Shown here piece after piece: positions 27,821 to 36,614 of a stretch of DNA of 64,000 nucleotides. The first letter of the stretch is position 1. Each line of letters opens with the position of its first letter. Source of the DNA: Sporosarcina luteola (GTDB lineage Bacteria; Bacillota; Bacilli; Bacillales_A; Planococcaceae); contig JACHLS010000001.1 of NCBI GenBank assembly GCA_014204635.1, positions 1-64,000 of the forward strand. The letters run 5' to 3'. Below the pieces are notes generated by a model that was not told the origin of the DNA, made no database searches, and was given only the letters and a program-made list of their open reading frames with translations. The position numbers and the translations under genes are program-made.

Positions 27821-28133
27821 TAAAGTCTCCTGTGAAACTCGGGGCTGTTGTTATTTCCAAGTGGTTTGGACTCGTAGACGGACAGGTTTGATATTCATTC
27901 ACCGTCAATTCATACCCGCATGCTCCACACAGAATCGCTTTCTTGTCAAACTGGTCAGCAGGCCATACAGCCGGATTTCCACAGCCTAATTCTTTGTGGC
28001 AATCAAAGCAAGGATAATACGTATTGCAGCAATAAAATTTGATGGCAATGATATCGAGTGGGGAATGGTAATGTGCGCAACGTGTTTCGGTATCGATACC
28101 GTTTCCTTGAACTACATGTCCATGGCAAATCAT
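27807..28133 (-). CDS. CHY zinc finger protein, C-terminus probably altered
   Basis: 108 residues. The CHY-type zinc-binding core is clear: TETRCAHYHSPLDIIAIKF, CCNTYYPCFDCHKE and AILCGACGYELTVNEYQTCP. Family members normally end with a further Cys/His set and a His-rich tail; here the end reads STSPNHLEITTAPSFTGDFT and lacks it. That tail overlaps the IS3 relic, so the original 3' end was probably replaced by the insertion. ATG at 28133 after GGAGGAGG. Function of the family in bacteria is unknown. Confidence 0.7.
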   Translation of the reverse strand: MICHGHVVQGNGIDTETRCAHYHSPLDIIAIKFYCCNTYYPCFDCHKELGCGNPAVWPADQFDKKAILCGACGYELTVNEYQTCPSTSPNHLEITTAPSFTGDFTIVL

Positions 28134-28206
28134 TTAATTTCCTCCTCCATGCATAAAGTCGACCGTCCCGGCTATCCTATGGTTAAAAAAGGACTGGTGT
28201 CGATTG

Positions 28207-28482
28207 ATGAATGAATATCCGATCATCCATACAAATATATGGGATGCAGTATGGGCGGTACCGGTCATTTTAGTCGTTGTGCTAGCGGCCAAGTGGTTTT
28301 TTAAGGTGCCGTCCACGTGGTTGTCAACGATTGCGACTGTATTTGCTCTCATTTTATCCGTTTTCATCAGCCATCCCGGCAATTTGGCAGCGGGTCTCTT
28401 CATGGGATTCTTCTATAGCGCCGCCGCACTCGGTCTTCTCTACTCGTTGAAACACAGTTACTTGGCATTTCGGCAAACATGA
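28207..28482 (+). CDS. small membrane protein, unknown
   Basis: 91 residues with three hydrophobic segments (about 12-28, 38-53 and 60-80). ATG at 28207 after AAAGGACTGG. It is divergent from the CHY zinc finger gene and followed directly by a strong terminator. No family recognised. Confidence 0.65.
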   Translation: MNEYPIIHTNIWDAVWAVPVILVVVLAAKWFFKVPSTWLSTIATVFALILSVFISHPGNLAAGLFMGFFYSAAALGLLYSLKHSYLAFRQT

Positions 28483-28487
28483 AACGG

Positions 28488-28522
28488 ACGGAGACTCTTC
28501 TTCACAAGGGAGTCTCCGTTTT
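28488..28522 (+). terminator. Rho-independent terminator
   Basis: ACGGAGACTC pairs with GAGTCTCCGT, followed by TTTTCATTTT; it also lies at the end of the convergent FhuF-like gene. Confidence 0.85.
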
Positions 28523-29224
28523 TCATTTTAATGGGCAAAACCCGCATTGCATGAGGCCGGGGACATCTTTGGAAAAGCAGCAGGTAGTTCGGACAGTTGT
28601 ATTCAACAGGGCGGACGGTTCGCTGCCGTTTAAATAGTTTGCAAAACGCGAGTAAGGTGCAATGCCTGCCCAAATGTGATCGTTTTTTAAGGTCTCCAAG
28701 TCTTCACGGGCTTCCGTTGCAATCGCCGGATGATTCAGCATGACATGATATTCCCACAGCAGGAAGCCGAAGATGTTTTCCCATAAGGTGAGAGGCGAGA
28801 CAGCTGCCGCTTTGCGAATTTGCGAAATCAGGGAATTGGCCTGAACTAGAAGTGAACGGATTGCTTCCGTTCGATTATCGGCCGGCTTCCAATCGGCCTC
28901 TTCCGTAAATGTGCTGACGGTCCGGTTTCCATATTCCTCTCTTGCGCCAAATACCAAACGGTCAATTGTTCCCTGCCACATGTCATCGTACATTGTCAGG
29001 TTGGTCAGCTGCATAGCTGCAAACATTCCATACCTGCGCATAAAGAAAGAGGCGGCTACGACAGTATTGGGACTTCCACTGATTACTTGCACAGTTTTTA
29101 AACAGTCCGCCGTTTTGGCCGCGTCCATCATATCTTTTAACGTAAATACAAAATGGCCAGGCTTTTCAACATACACACTATACCGATTTAATTGGGTTAT
29201 TTGTTCCGTCGATAGGTTTCTCAT
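28523..29224 (-). CDS. FhuF-like (2Fe-2S) siderophore-iron reductase family protein
   Basis: 233 residues. The C-terminus RTTCCFSKDVPGLMQCGFCP has the Cys-Cys ... Cys-x-x-Cys arrangement that binds the 2Fe-2S cluster in FhuF-type ferric-siderophore reductases. The rest is helical and weakly conserved, as usual for the family. It would release iron from imported siderophores in the cytoplasm, but no siderophore transporter is adjacent and the substrate is unknown. The start at 29224 has only a distant AGGATC site, so it is uncertain. Confidence 0.7.
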   Translation of the reverse strand: MRNLSTEQITQLNRYSVYVEKPGHFVFTLKDMMDAAKTADCLKTVQVISGSPNTVVAASFFMRRYGMFAAMQLTNLTMYDDMWQGTIDRLVFGAREEYGNRTVSTFTEEADWKPADNRTEAIRSLLVQANSLISQIRKAAAVSPLTLWENIFGFLLWEYHVMLNHPAIATEAREDLETLKNDHIWAGIAPYSRFANYLNGSEPSALLNTTVRTTCCFSKDVPGLMQCGFCPLK

Positions 29225-29317
29225 AATGCTATTATATGATCCTAGAAACGTTTCAACAAGTTGAGTAGGTAGTCATGCTGCGTTATACTGAGGAAAACAG
29301 GCCAGGGAGTGTACTTG

Positions 29318-30589
29318 ATGACCCGCATGTTACAGGATGAAGATCTCATTGATTTGATTGGACCGCATACCGACCTGATAGTACCTTTAGCGAATGGCGA
29401 GCCGCATCAGCTTTTAAACGTATTGGAAGAGAACTATCTATCGCTGCACGATGTCAACGTGCACCAGATGCTCGCCTTGCAGGAGCGGGCATATATACAT
29501 GGCAAGATGAAAGGGCATTTATCGCATATTTCCTATTTTCTTAGTGGTGCAACTCGGAAAGCGTTTCGGGAGGGACACGTGGAACTGATTCCAAACGTTT
29601 TTCAAGAAGTGTCGCGCTTACTGGCGAAGACCGCTAAGAAGCCCATGGTACTGGCCGCGGCGTCGCCGATGGACAGGCATGGCTATTTCTCCCTCGGTAC
29701 ACAGGCGGATTATGTTGCTGATTTTATCGGCAAAGTGCCTTTTGTGCTGGAAGTGAATGAACACATGCCCCGCACATTTGGAAAAAACCAAATACACATT
29801 AGCCAAGTGGAGGGCTATATAGAAAATAATCGGCCATTAACAGAAGAGCGAATTCCTGTCGTTACTGAGAAGGATGTGAAAATCGCCGAGTACATTACGA
29901 ACGATATAGAGGACGGCGACACCTTGCAGATCGGCATTGGGGCCATCCCAAATGCTGTGATGAAGATGCTGAAAGACCGTCGACACCTAGGAATCCATAC
30001 CGAAATGCTGACGGATGGCATCGTGGATCTTGTCGAGGCGGGTGCAGTGGATGGCATGCGGAAATCAACCCATCAAGGTAAAATTGTTACGACTTTCGCA
30101 TTCGGTTCACAGCGTCTCTATGATTTTCTGCATGACAATGCATCCGTAGAGTTTTTGCCCGTTCGCATTGTGAATAATCCATATGAGATAGCAAAAGAAT
30201 CTCATATTGTCTCCATCAATGCAACAACAGAAGTAGATGTATATGGACAATGCGCTTCTGAAACGGTAGGGGGAAGCTATTTTTCTTCGACAGGCGGCCA
30301 AGCCGATTTTGCAAAAGGGGTTCGATTGGCGAAGTACGGAAAAGGGTATGTCTGCATGCATTCTACGGCTAAAAACGATACAATTTCGCGGATTAAGCTT
30401 CATTTGACTCCGGGTTCTGTTGTGACGACCTCTAAAAATGATGTCGATAACATCGTGACAGAATACGGGATTGCACGCCTCCATGGCAAATCATTGTCCG
30501 AACGTGCAAAAGCGCTGATTGAGATCGCACATCCGTCCTTCCGGGAAGAACTCACATTTGAAGCAAAACGATTCGGCATCCTGCACTGA
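29318..30589 (+). CDS. acetyl-CoA hydrolase/transferase family CoA-transferase
   Basis: 423 residues from the ATG at 29318 (GGGAG eight bases upstream). The family blocks are GDTLQIGIGAIPNAV (about 206-220), HTEMLTDGIVDLVEAG, SINATTEVDVYGQCASE, which contains the catalytic Glu, and VTEYGIARLHGKSLSERAKA near the end. It resembles 4-hydroxybutyrate/acetate CoA-transferases and acetyl-CoA hydrolases; which acyl group it moves cannot be read from sequence. Single-gene unit ended by a terminator. Confidence 0.85.
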   Translation: MTRMLQDEDLIDLIGPHTDLIVPLANGEPHQLLNVLEENYLSLHDVNVHQMLALQERAYIHGKMKGHLSHISYFLSGATRKAFREGHVELIPNVFQEVSRLLAKTAKKPMVLAAASPMDRHGYFSLGTQADYVADFIGKVPFVLEVNEHMPRTFGKNQIHISQVEGYIENNRPLTEERIPVVTEKDVKIAEYITNDIEDGDTLQIGIGAIPNAVMKMLKDRRHLGIHTEMLTDGIVDLVEAGAVDGMRKSTHQGKIVTTFAFGSQRLYDFLHDNASVEFLPVRIVNNPYEIAKESHIVSINATTEVDVYGQCASETVGGSYFSSTGGQADFAKGVRLAKYGKGYVCMHSTAKNDTISRIKLHLTPGSVVTTSKNDVDNIVTEYGIARLHGKSLSERAKALIEIAHPSFREELTFEAKRFGILH

Positions 30590-30618
30590 GAGAAGCAACG
30601 GCGCTTCTCTCTTTTATA
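30589..30618 (+). terminator. Rho-independent terminator
   Basis: AGAGAAGC pairs with GCTTCTCT and is followed by CTTTT, overlapping the CoA-transferase stop. Confidence 0.75.
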
Positions 30619-30628
30619 TTGTCTTCTT

Positions 30629-30666
30629 AATACCCCTTGTGGTATATTAATGCCCATTGGGGTAAT
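30629..30666 (+). promoter_or_regulatory. two CstR-type operator half-palindromes upstream of the rhodanese gene
   Basis: AATACCCCTTGTGGTATA (30629-30646) and TGCCCATTGGGGTA (30651-30664) resemble the ATACCC-n-GGGTAT sites of CstR. The same pattern recurs before yrkD, yrkE and yrkF in this window. Confidence 0.65.
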
Positions 30667-30692
30667 GAAAATGAAAACAAAGGATGATACAG

Positions 30693-31043
30693 ATGGGCTG
30701 GATATTATTTATCATAATTGTCGCTTTCCTCGTATGGCGAATGATGCCTGCCAAAGGAGTGCGTTCCATTTCAACAGAAGAACTGAAGGGTATCCTGCAT
30801 GACAAGAATAAGCAATTTATTGATGTCCGGACGCCTGCAGAATACAAGGGCCAGCATATTAAGGAGTTCAAGAACATTCCTCTGCAAGGGTTACATGCGA
30901 AATTGGATCAATTGGATAAAACGAAAGAAGTCGTCGTCATTTGCCAAAGCGGCATGCGCAGTTCAAAAGCCGCAGCCTTGCTGAAGAAAGCCGGTTTTGC
31001 CAACGTATTGAATGTCCGAGGCGGAATGAGCGCCTGGCGCTGA
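30693..31043 (+). CDS. membrane-anchored rhodanese-like sulfurtransferase (YqhL-like)
   Basis: 116 residues from the ATG at 30693 (AAAGG nine bases upstream; the ATG at 30684 is too close to that site). One N-terminal membrane helix (WILFIIIVAFLVWRMM) is followed by a single rhodanese domain with FIDVRTPAEYKGQHI and the active-site loop VICQSGMRSS, where Cys carries the persulfide. The CstR-like sites just upstream suggest induction by reactive sulfur species along with the yrk operon 13 kb away. Confidence 0.85.
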   Translation: MGWILFIIIVAFLVWRMMPAKGVRSISTEELKGILHDKNKQFIDVRTPAEYKGQHIKEFKNIPLQGLHAKLDQLDKTKEVVVICQSGMRSSKAAALLKKAGFANVLNVRGGMSAWR

Positions 31044-31085
31044 GTAGCAGTTCTGCCCGGTGTGTAAGACGATCGGAAGGAAAAC

Positions 31086-31128
31086 AAAGCATCGTTACAG
31101 TCGAAATCGGCTGAACGATGCTTTTTGT
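31086..31128 (+). terminator. Rho-independent terminator
   Basis: AAGCATCGTT pairs with AACGATGCTT, followed by TTTG, after the rhodanese gene. Confidence 0.8.
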
Positions 31129-31187
31129 GTACAGATCATTCGCACAAGGCCATGGCACATCCGCATAATTCCCGATATCTCGACGTA

Positions 31188-31209
31188 TGCCTATGTCGAC
31201 CCATAGGCA
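31188..31209. repeat. 8-bp inverted repeat before the ABC operon
   Basis: TGCCTATG and CATAGGCA around six bases, 35 bases before the permease start. A possible operator; no regulator is linked. Confidence 0.4.
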
Positions 31210-31243
31210 GAAACATATCATTTAGATGAAGAGGTGGTGAACA

Positions 31244-32065
31244 TTGGATAGAAGAGGAACCATTGAAAAACATGATCCGTTTGAAATCGAGCAGCAGGAG
31301 TGGAAGCGGAGACAGTCGAAGGAACGGTATAAACAACTGTTGACCATTGTATCGCCCATCTTCCTACTGTTGCTTTGGGAAGTGCTCTCAAGGACTGGGA
31401 TGATCGATACCCGTTTCTTTCCGCCGCCTTCCGCAATTATAGGAACACTCTTTGAAATGGTGATAAATGGATCGCTCGTTAAGCATGTCGGCGTATCACT
31501 GTACCGGATCTTTGCAGGTTTCCTGGCAGGGGTCATTCCTGGGATTGTCATCGGCCTCCTGATGGGACTCTACTCTCCGATTCGGCATTTCATGCAGCCG
31601 ATTGTCATGGCGCTCATGCCAATACCGACGCTCGCACTATTGCCGATTATTATCATTTTGTTTGGAATCGGAGACGTATCCAAAGTCGTTACAATTGCGG
31701 GCAGTGTGTTTTTTCCGGTGGTCATCAATACAGCAGCCGGGGTAATGAATATCGATCGAATCTATTTGGATGTGGCGGATAACTACGGAGCGGGGAAACT
31801 GCAATTCTTTTATAAGATTGCATTGCCCGGCGCCCTGCCTGTCATGTTGGAAGGGATTCAAATGGGGCAGGCGATTGCGCTTTTAACCATTGTTGCTGCG
31901 GAAATGATGGGGGCAACTTCAGGGATTGGCTACTTGATTTGGACATCGTATAAGGCATTCTTACTGCAAGAGATGTATGTGGGGCTCATTCTCATTTCCT
32001 TCTTCGGTTATTTGTTCTCTGTTTTGCTGCGTGGGTTCCAGAAAAAATTGCTGCCATGGAGGTGA
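31244..32065 (+). CDS. ABC transporter permease, SsuC/TauC type
   Basis: 273 residues, TTG start after GAGGTGG. A long basic N-terminus (about 40 residues) precedes six membrane segments; the coupling motif YGAGKLQFFYKIALPGALPV (EAA-type loop) is clear. Together with the next two genes it makes a nitrate/sulfonate/taurine-type importer (NitT/TauT family). Substrate is not determined. Confidence 0.85.
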   Translation: MDRRGTIEKHDPFEIEQQEWKRRQSKERYKQLLTIVSPIFLLLLWEVLSRTGMIDTRFFPPPSAIIGTLFEMVINGSLVKHVGVSLYRIFAGFLAGVIPGIVIGLLMGLYSPIRHFMQPIVMALMPIPTLALLPIIIILFGIGDVSKVVTIAGSVFFPVVINTAAGVMNIDRIYLDVADNYGAGKLQFFYKIALPGALPVMLEGIQMGQAIALLTIVAAEMMGATSGIGYLIWTSYKAFLLQEMYVGLILISFFGYLFSVLLRGFQKKLLPWR

Positions 32066-32069
32066 ACGG

Positions 32070-32852
32070 ATGAAAGGGAAAATTGAAATACAACATTTGA
32101 CAAAGGCGTTCTATAAAAAACAAGGCAGTGTTACGGCGCTTGATGATATATCGCTGACAATCGACGAAGGGGAGTTTGTATGCATCGTCGGGCCAAGTGG
32201 TTGCGGAAAGACGACGCTGCTCCGTATTCTGGCGGGCCTTGAACAGCCAAGTGTCGGAGATTTCAATATCGCAACCGACCGTGATGACCGTCCACTCCAA
32301 TCGATGGTTTTCCAAGAGCGGGGGGTCATCCCTTGGCTGACAGTTGAAGAAAATGTGGCGTTTGGCTTGAAAATGAGGAGACTTCCAAAGAATGTAATTG
32401 AAGAACGGACGACATATTATTTGCAGAAAACAGGGCTAGCAAGATTCTCAAGGCTCTATCCCAGGGAATTATCGGGGGGGATGAAACAGCGGGTGAGCAT
32501 TGCCCGGGCATTTGCAAACGATCCTGAAATCTTGCTGATGGATGAACCGTTTGCCGCGCTGGATGAGCAGAATAAGTTCATCTTACAGGAGGAACTGCTG
32601 TCCATTTGGTCTGAGACGAAAAAAACCGTTTTATTCATCACTCATAGCATCGACGAAGCATTGCTGCTAAGCGACCGAATCCTTTTAATGAGCTCGCAGC
32701 CAGGAAAAATCATCAAAGAAATCAAGGTGACCACCCCGCGACCAAGGACTATTGAAGACATCCGAAAAGATCCTGACATGGCGGAACAATTCATTAAAGT
32801 GTGGCAGCATCTTCAAAAGGAAGTCCAGCAATCAAGAGAACAAAACGCATGA
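32070..32852 (+). CDS. ABC transporter ATPase, SsuB/TauB type
   Basis: 260 residues, ATG at 32070 four bases after the permease stop with GGAGGTGAAC upstream. Walker A GPSGCGKTT, Q-loop MVFQERGVIPWL, signature ELSGGMKQR, Walker B ILLMDEPFAALD and switch ITHSIDEAL are all present and intact. It powers the preceding permease. Confidence 0.92.
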   Translation: MKGKIEIQHLTKAFYKKQGSVTALDDISLTIDEGEFVCIVGPSGCGKTTLLRILAGLEQPSVGDFNIATDRDDRPLQSMVFQERGVIPWLTVEENVAFGLKMRRLPKNVIEERTTYYLQKTGLARFSRLYPRELSGGMKQRVSIARAFANDPEILLMDEPFAALDEQNKFILQEELLSIWSETKKTVLFITHSIDEALLLSDRILLMSSQPGKIIKEIKVTTPRPRTIEDIRKDPDMAEQFIKVWQHLQKEVQQSREQNA

Positions 32853-32866
32853 AAAGGGGAGACAAT

Positions 32867-33967
32867 GTGAAGAAGCGGCTTACAGCAGGATGGATGCTAA
32901 TGCTAAGTTGTATTTGGTTGCTTGGGGCGTGCGGCAAAACAGAGCCGGCCGCCCCGCCTGCATCCGAAACCAAACCGCCGGGAGATTCGGCAGTTGAAGC
33001 GCCTTCTGGCGACTTGGCACCACTTGAAAAACGGACGAAGGTATTTATTGCCGAGGATGGTGCCGCATCGGGTGCCGGTTTTTATATAGCAAAAGAAAAA
33101 GGGTATTTTGAGGACTATAACATCGAAGTCGAATTTGCTGATTTCGCGAATAGTGATGATATGTTGCCAGCTCTCGCCGCAGGAGAAGTGGACATTGCCG
33201 GCGGTGTTTCAACGGCCTCCTTCTTTAATGCCATCGCGCAAGGCATCGACGTGCGGATCATCGCGGATAAAGGCCATAACGTACCAGGCAAATCATATTT
33301 CACATTCGTCATCGGCAATCATATGGTCGATGAGATTAAGGAATATAGTGATTTCAAAGGAAAGAAAATTGCAGTTTCCTCCCGCAATTCAATCGATGGC
33401 TATATTTATGAAGAAATGCTGAAGCATGCCGGCCTAACCGAAGACGATGTCGAATATGTCCATATCGCTGATTTCGGCGCTATGCTGGGCGCCATTGACT
33501 CAGGAACGGTTGACGCGGCGCTTAACATTGAGCCGCTCATCACCCAAGGCGTCGAAAAAGGGTTCCACGTACGATTTGGCGACGCGACCGATTACGCACC
33601 AGAATCACAAATTGCCATGGTGCTCGCTTCACCGAAATTCATGGAGGACGAAGAGCTGTCCCTTCGATTCATGCTTGCCTATCTGAAAGGATTGCATGAT
33701 TATAACGATGCATTCTTTAAGGATATTGGAAAAGATGAGGTCGTCGACATTATGGTGAAACATACAGCGCTGAAAGATCCGGCTCTATGGGAAAAAGTCT
33801 ATGTTACAGGACTAAATCCGAATGGAGATATGCATGTGGAGGATATTAAAAAGCAGTTCGATTCGTATAAAGCAAACGGCGCCATACTAGGTGACATCGA
33901 CTTCAACATTGCAATCGATACCTCCCTTGCGGATAAAGCGACGGAAATACTGGGTGAATACGAATAA
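32867..33967 (+). CDS. ABC transporter substrate-binding lipoprotein (SsuA/NMT1-like)
   Basis: 366 residues from the GTG at 32867 (AAAGGGGAG upstream; an ATG at 32849 overlapping the ATPase stop is less likely). Signal MLSCIWLLGAC has a lipobox (LGAC), then a Pro/Ala-rich linker. The binding domain has GAGFYIAKEKGYFEDYNIEV and MLPALAAGEVDIAGG, typical of the SsuA/THI5-like family that binds sulfonates, nitrate or pyrimidine precursors. The adjoining genes give no clear substrate; rhodanese next door hints at sulfur but is in a separate unit. Confidence 0.85.
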   Translation: MKKRLTAGWMLMLSCIWLLGACGKTEPAAPPASETKPPGDSAVEAPSGDLAPLEKRTKVFIAEDGAASGAGFYIAKEKGYFEDYNIEVEFADFANSDDMLPALAAGEVDIAGGVSTASFFNAIAQGIDVRIIADKGHNVPGKSYFTFVIGNHMVDEIKEYSDFKGKKIAVSSRNSIDGYIYEEMLKHAGLTEDDVEYVHIADFGAMLGAIDSGTVDAALNIEPLITQGVEKGFHVRFGDATDYAPESQIAMVLASPKFMEDEELSLRFMLAYLKGLHDYNDAFFKDIGKDEVVDIMVKHTALKDPALWEKVYVTGLNPNGDMHVEDIKKQFDSYKANGAILGDIDFNIAIDTSLADKATEILGEYE

Positions 33968-33972
33968 AGCAG

Positions 33973-34002
33973 AAAGCCCGCGAGTGGTCGCGGGCTTTTC
34001 AA
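33973..34002 (+). terminator. Rho-independent terminator
   Basis: AAAGCCCGCGA-GTGG-TCGCGGGCTTTT, closing the ABC operon. Confidence 0.9.
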
Positions 34003-34274
34003 TATTTTGTGCGTTCCGTGACGGAAATCAGCTGAGGAATCAGCGTAAAAGGAGGATACTCTAAGAATAATTCGCGGTCTAAAAGACATGTCATGTTTAG
34101 AAGAACAGTGGAACGTGGTTATAAAAGTAACAGAATATAAATCACCTCTACCTGAGAAAAGAGGAAGAGTTCTTGCCGAAGGAAAAGTCAAAATCAAAAA
34201 ACATATTCAGGAATTATCCGGGCTCATTAAATCGGTTATACTGCACAAACTAACTCGAAAGGAGAGAACACCAA
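34003..34274. other. intergenic stretch, one unsupported open frame
   Basis: An ATG at 34088 opens a 95-codon frame with ordinary codon use but no ribosome site, no family match and overlap with the next, better supported gene. Nothing else seen. Confidence 0.3.
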
Positions 34275-34685
34275 ATGAAAAAAGTAATTCCTTTAGTCGC
34301 ATTTTTGATGCCAATTACCTTTTTCACTATCTTTTCGTATTCCCAAGTTCAGTCAAAAACGCTAACAGAAAATGAGATACAGCAACGTGATGATATAATC
34401 CTCGACTTGCTTTGGTTATCGACCAATCAAGCAATTGAAAAACATTTTGGCAAGCCGAAGCAGTTTTATTGCGAAAAAGTGATTGAAATTGAAAAGAAGA
34501 AAGAACCATCCTACTTTAATGTCACTGTGCAGCTAATAACATTTGAAGGTGCTCATGATTTTCCATTTGATTTAGTTACTATTACTTTTAGCAACAGAGA
34601 TACTATCGAATGGCGGGCTATTGATATTAAAAGCAGAACGCTAAAACCGGACGAAGTAACAAATATGACCCTGAACTGTTGGTGA
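34275..34685 (+). CDS. secreted protein, DUF3888-like
   Basis: 136 residues, start after GAAAGGAGAG. A signal peptide (MKKVIPLVAFLMPITFFTIF) is followed by QQRDDIILDLLWLSTNQAIE and FNVTVQLITFEGAHDFPFDL, which resemble the DUF3888 family of small exported Bacillus proteins. The family has no known function. It is followed by the 41-bp repeat array. Confidence 0.55.
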   Translation: MKKVIPLVAFLMPITFFTIFSYSQVQSKTLTENEIQQRDDIILDLLWLSTNQAIEKHFGKPKQFYCEKVIEIEKKKEPSYFNVTVQLITFEGAHDFPFDLVTITFSNRDTIEWRAIDIKSRTLKPDEVTNMTLNCW

Positions 34686-34738
34686 ACTTTAAATGTATTT
34701 TATGTCATGTCTCCTCGTGCGTATAAGGAGAGGAATTT

Positions 34739-35085
34739 GCACATAAATCCAGGTATCCGAACAAACCCAGATCACACCCGCGCATAAACCCCGACACCCG
34801 CGCAAAGCCAGGTCGCACCCGCGCATAAACCCCGGCACCCGCGCAAAGCCAAGTCGCACCCGCGCATAAACCCCGGCACCCGCGCAAAGCCAAGTCGCAC
34901 CCGCGCATAAACCCCGGCACTCGCGCATACGCAAGCCACACCCGCGCATAAAGCCCGGCACCCGCGCAAAGCCAGGTCGCATCCGCGCATAAAGCCCGGC
35001 ACCCGCGCATACGCAAGCCACATCCGCGCATAAAGCCCGGCACCCGCGCATACGCAAGCTGCACCCGCGCATAAGCCTGGGCATC
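34739..35085. repeat. intergenic array of eight 41-bp dimeric repeats
   Basis: Eight copies at exact 41-bp steps (CGCATAAA at 34781, 34822, 34863, 34904, 34945, 34986, 35027 and a variant at 35068). Each is made of two half-units, CCCGCGCATAAACCCCGGCA (20 bp) and CCCGCGCAAAGCCAAGTCGC plus A (21 bp), or a CGCGCATACGCAAGCC variant. The first copy is decayed. The period is not a multiple of three, so the long minus-strand frames across it are not coding. It separates two convergent genes. Confidence 0.9.
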
Positions 35086-35152
35086 CTCGCTACGCTGGAA
35101 AAATCCTTGCCAAAACAACTCCCACAGTTAACACAAGACCACGACAAAAGAA

Positions 35153-35187
35153 AAAACGCACGGAAAGGCTCTGTTTCCGCGCGTAAA
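35153..35187 (-). terminator. Rho-independent terminator
   Basis: On the minus strand ACGCGCGGAAA pairs with TTTCCGTGCGT and runs into TTTTTC, downstream of the peptidase gene. Confidence 0.8.
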
Positions 35188-35210
35188 CCATATAAGATTT
35201 CCACAAAAAC

Positions 35211-36176
35211 TTAAAATCTCACAAGCTTCAATGTCCCCTCAGTCGCATCCACCAGTACTTCACCGCCAATCGGGAACGTGAACATTGGCTGCGTGTGGCC
35301 AAAATCCACATCATACAGTACAGGGATTTCCTTTAACATCGGATGTTTATCAAGAATGAACAATAATTGCTCCTCCGAGACTCCTGATGCTCGTTGAAAC
35401 CTCCCAATCACAAGGGCTTTAATGGACGTAACATTTTGCAATAAAGACGTTAAATCCCTTGCAAAGGTCTCTGGGATTGTCATCTCATCATCCTCAACAA
35501 AGAGAACGGCATGATCAAGTTTTGGCATATACGCAGTCCCTTGCAGCAAGTTAAGCGTGCATAAATTACCGCCCCCAAGTGTACCGCTCGCTGCTCCTGC
35601 TTGATACGTTTTCCAAGCCGTCTTTTCAAAGCGCCGATTTTCCTGATCCAAATACCAAGCGTCGTCGCTCCATTGTTCAGAGGGTTTTAGCTCAAACGGT
35701 GCGTCCTGCATCAGGCATTTCAAAAAGAAATGGGTTTGGTATTCCTGACCTTTCGTCATTTGAAAACTGGAGAAATGAGGTCCGGAATAAGTAACCATGT
35801 CAGTTTTAGCCGTTATGGCAGTAGCAATTGCTGTAATATCGCTGTAGCCACAAAATATTTTAGGATTCTTTTTTATTAATTCATAATCAATATACGGCAG
35901 AAGTTCATTGGAATTGAATCCACCGATGACGGTGACAATTCCTTTTACCTGTTTATCGCTAAAAGCTTCATGCAAATCTTTAATTCGTTGTTGAATGCTT
36001 GCCGAGTTTTGAAGATCTTTCTCAAAGACATGGCGGCCAAAAGAGACGGTAACACCTAAACGCTCCAGCCGCTCCTTTGCCAATTGGACGCCTTCCTCAG
36101 ATAAAATGCCCGCACTGCGGCTCGGCGCAATAATCCTTACTTCATCCCCGTGTTTTAGCTTTTTCGGTATTCGCAA
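35211..36176 (-). CDS. S66-family LD-carboxypeptidase / MccF-like peptidase
   Basis: 321 residues with a TTG start at 36176, chosen because GGGAGAG lies just upstream and the protein then begins LRIPKKLKHGDEVRIIAPS as family members do; an ATG at 36197 is also open. The nucleophile Ser is in FCGYSDIT, and GGFNSNELLPYIDYELIKK precedes it. S66 peptidases either trim LD bonds in peptidoglycan stem peptides or give self-immunity to microcin C-like compounds (MccF). No biosynthetic genes are near, so either role is possible. Confidence 0.85.
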   Translation of the reverse strand: MRIPKKLKHGDEVRIIAPSRSAGILSEEGVQLAKERLERLGVTVSFGRHVFEKDLQNSASIQQRIKDLHEAFSDKQVKGIVTVIGGFNSNELLPYIDYELIKKNPKIFCGYSDITAIATAITAKTDMVTYSGPHFSSFQMTKGQEYQTHFFLKCLMQDAPFELKPSEQWSDDAWYLDQENRRFEKTAWKTYQAGAASGTLGGGNLCTLNLLQGTAYMPKLDHAVLFVEDDEMTIPETFARDLTSLLQNVTSIKALVIGRFQRASGVSEEQLLFILDKHPMLKEIPVLYDVDFGHTQPMFTFPIGGEVLVDATEGTLKLVRF

Positions 36177-36224
36177 CAGCGTTCTCTCCCTGTCCATCCC
36201 ATTTTAAAGCAACGAATATAAGGT

Positions 36225-36557
36225 TTAGGAATTCAGTAGTTTTCCAGAGATGACATGCCAATGAAGATGTTTGGAATCTTGATAATCGCCAAGGTTAGTA
36301 ATCACTCGGCAGGCTCCATTTTCTTCTGTTACCTTAGCAGCAACGGTTTTCACTACGTGCATCAGTTCAAGCAGAAGTTCGTTATCGCTATCCTCCAAAG
36401 TAAGGAGTGAAGAGATATGTTTCTTTGGGATCGTCACGATGTGGACAGGATAGGACGGTTTTGTATGATAATACGCTAGGACGTTTTCCGTCTCTACTAC
36501 TTTAGTTACTTCTGTCTTGCCGCTTAATACTTCATCACAATAAAAATCAGAACTCAT
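36225..36557 (-). CDS. HIT-family nucleotide hydrolase/transferase-like protein
   Basis: 110 residues from the ATG at 36557 (AAGGAGGA upstream). The HIT motif is HLHWHVISG near the C-terminus, with PVHIVTIPKKHISSL in the middle, as in histidine-triad proteins that hydrolyse adenosine phosphoramidates. The protein ends soon after the motif, like compact HIT proteins. Physiological substrate unknown. Confidence 0.85.
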   Translation of the reverse strand: MSSDFYCDEVLSGKTEVTKVVETENVLAYYHTKPSYPVHIVTIPKKHISSLLTLEDSDNELLLELMHVVKTVAAKVTEENGACRVITNLGDYQDSKHLHWHVISGKLLNS

Positions 36558-36614
36558 GGAAATCCTCCTTATCATCTATTGTCTAGTTGATATGTAAGTC
36601 TCGATGTTCAGAAA

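Noticed and set aside
31140..31243. TPP or other riboswitch before the ABC importer
   Set aside because: No CTGAGA-type or other known aptamer blocks, only an 8-bp inverted repeat.
34088..34375. 95-codon plus frame before the DUF3888-like gene
   Set aside because: No ribosome site, no family, and overlaps the better supported secreted protein gene.
34689..35204. 171-codon Cys/Gly/Arg-rich minus frame
   Set aside because: Product of the 41-bp array; successive units fall in different frames, so the peptide is not a true repeat protein.
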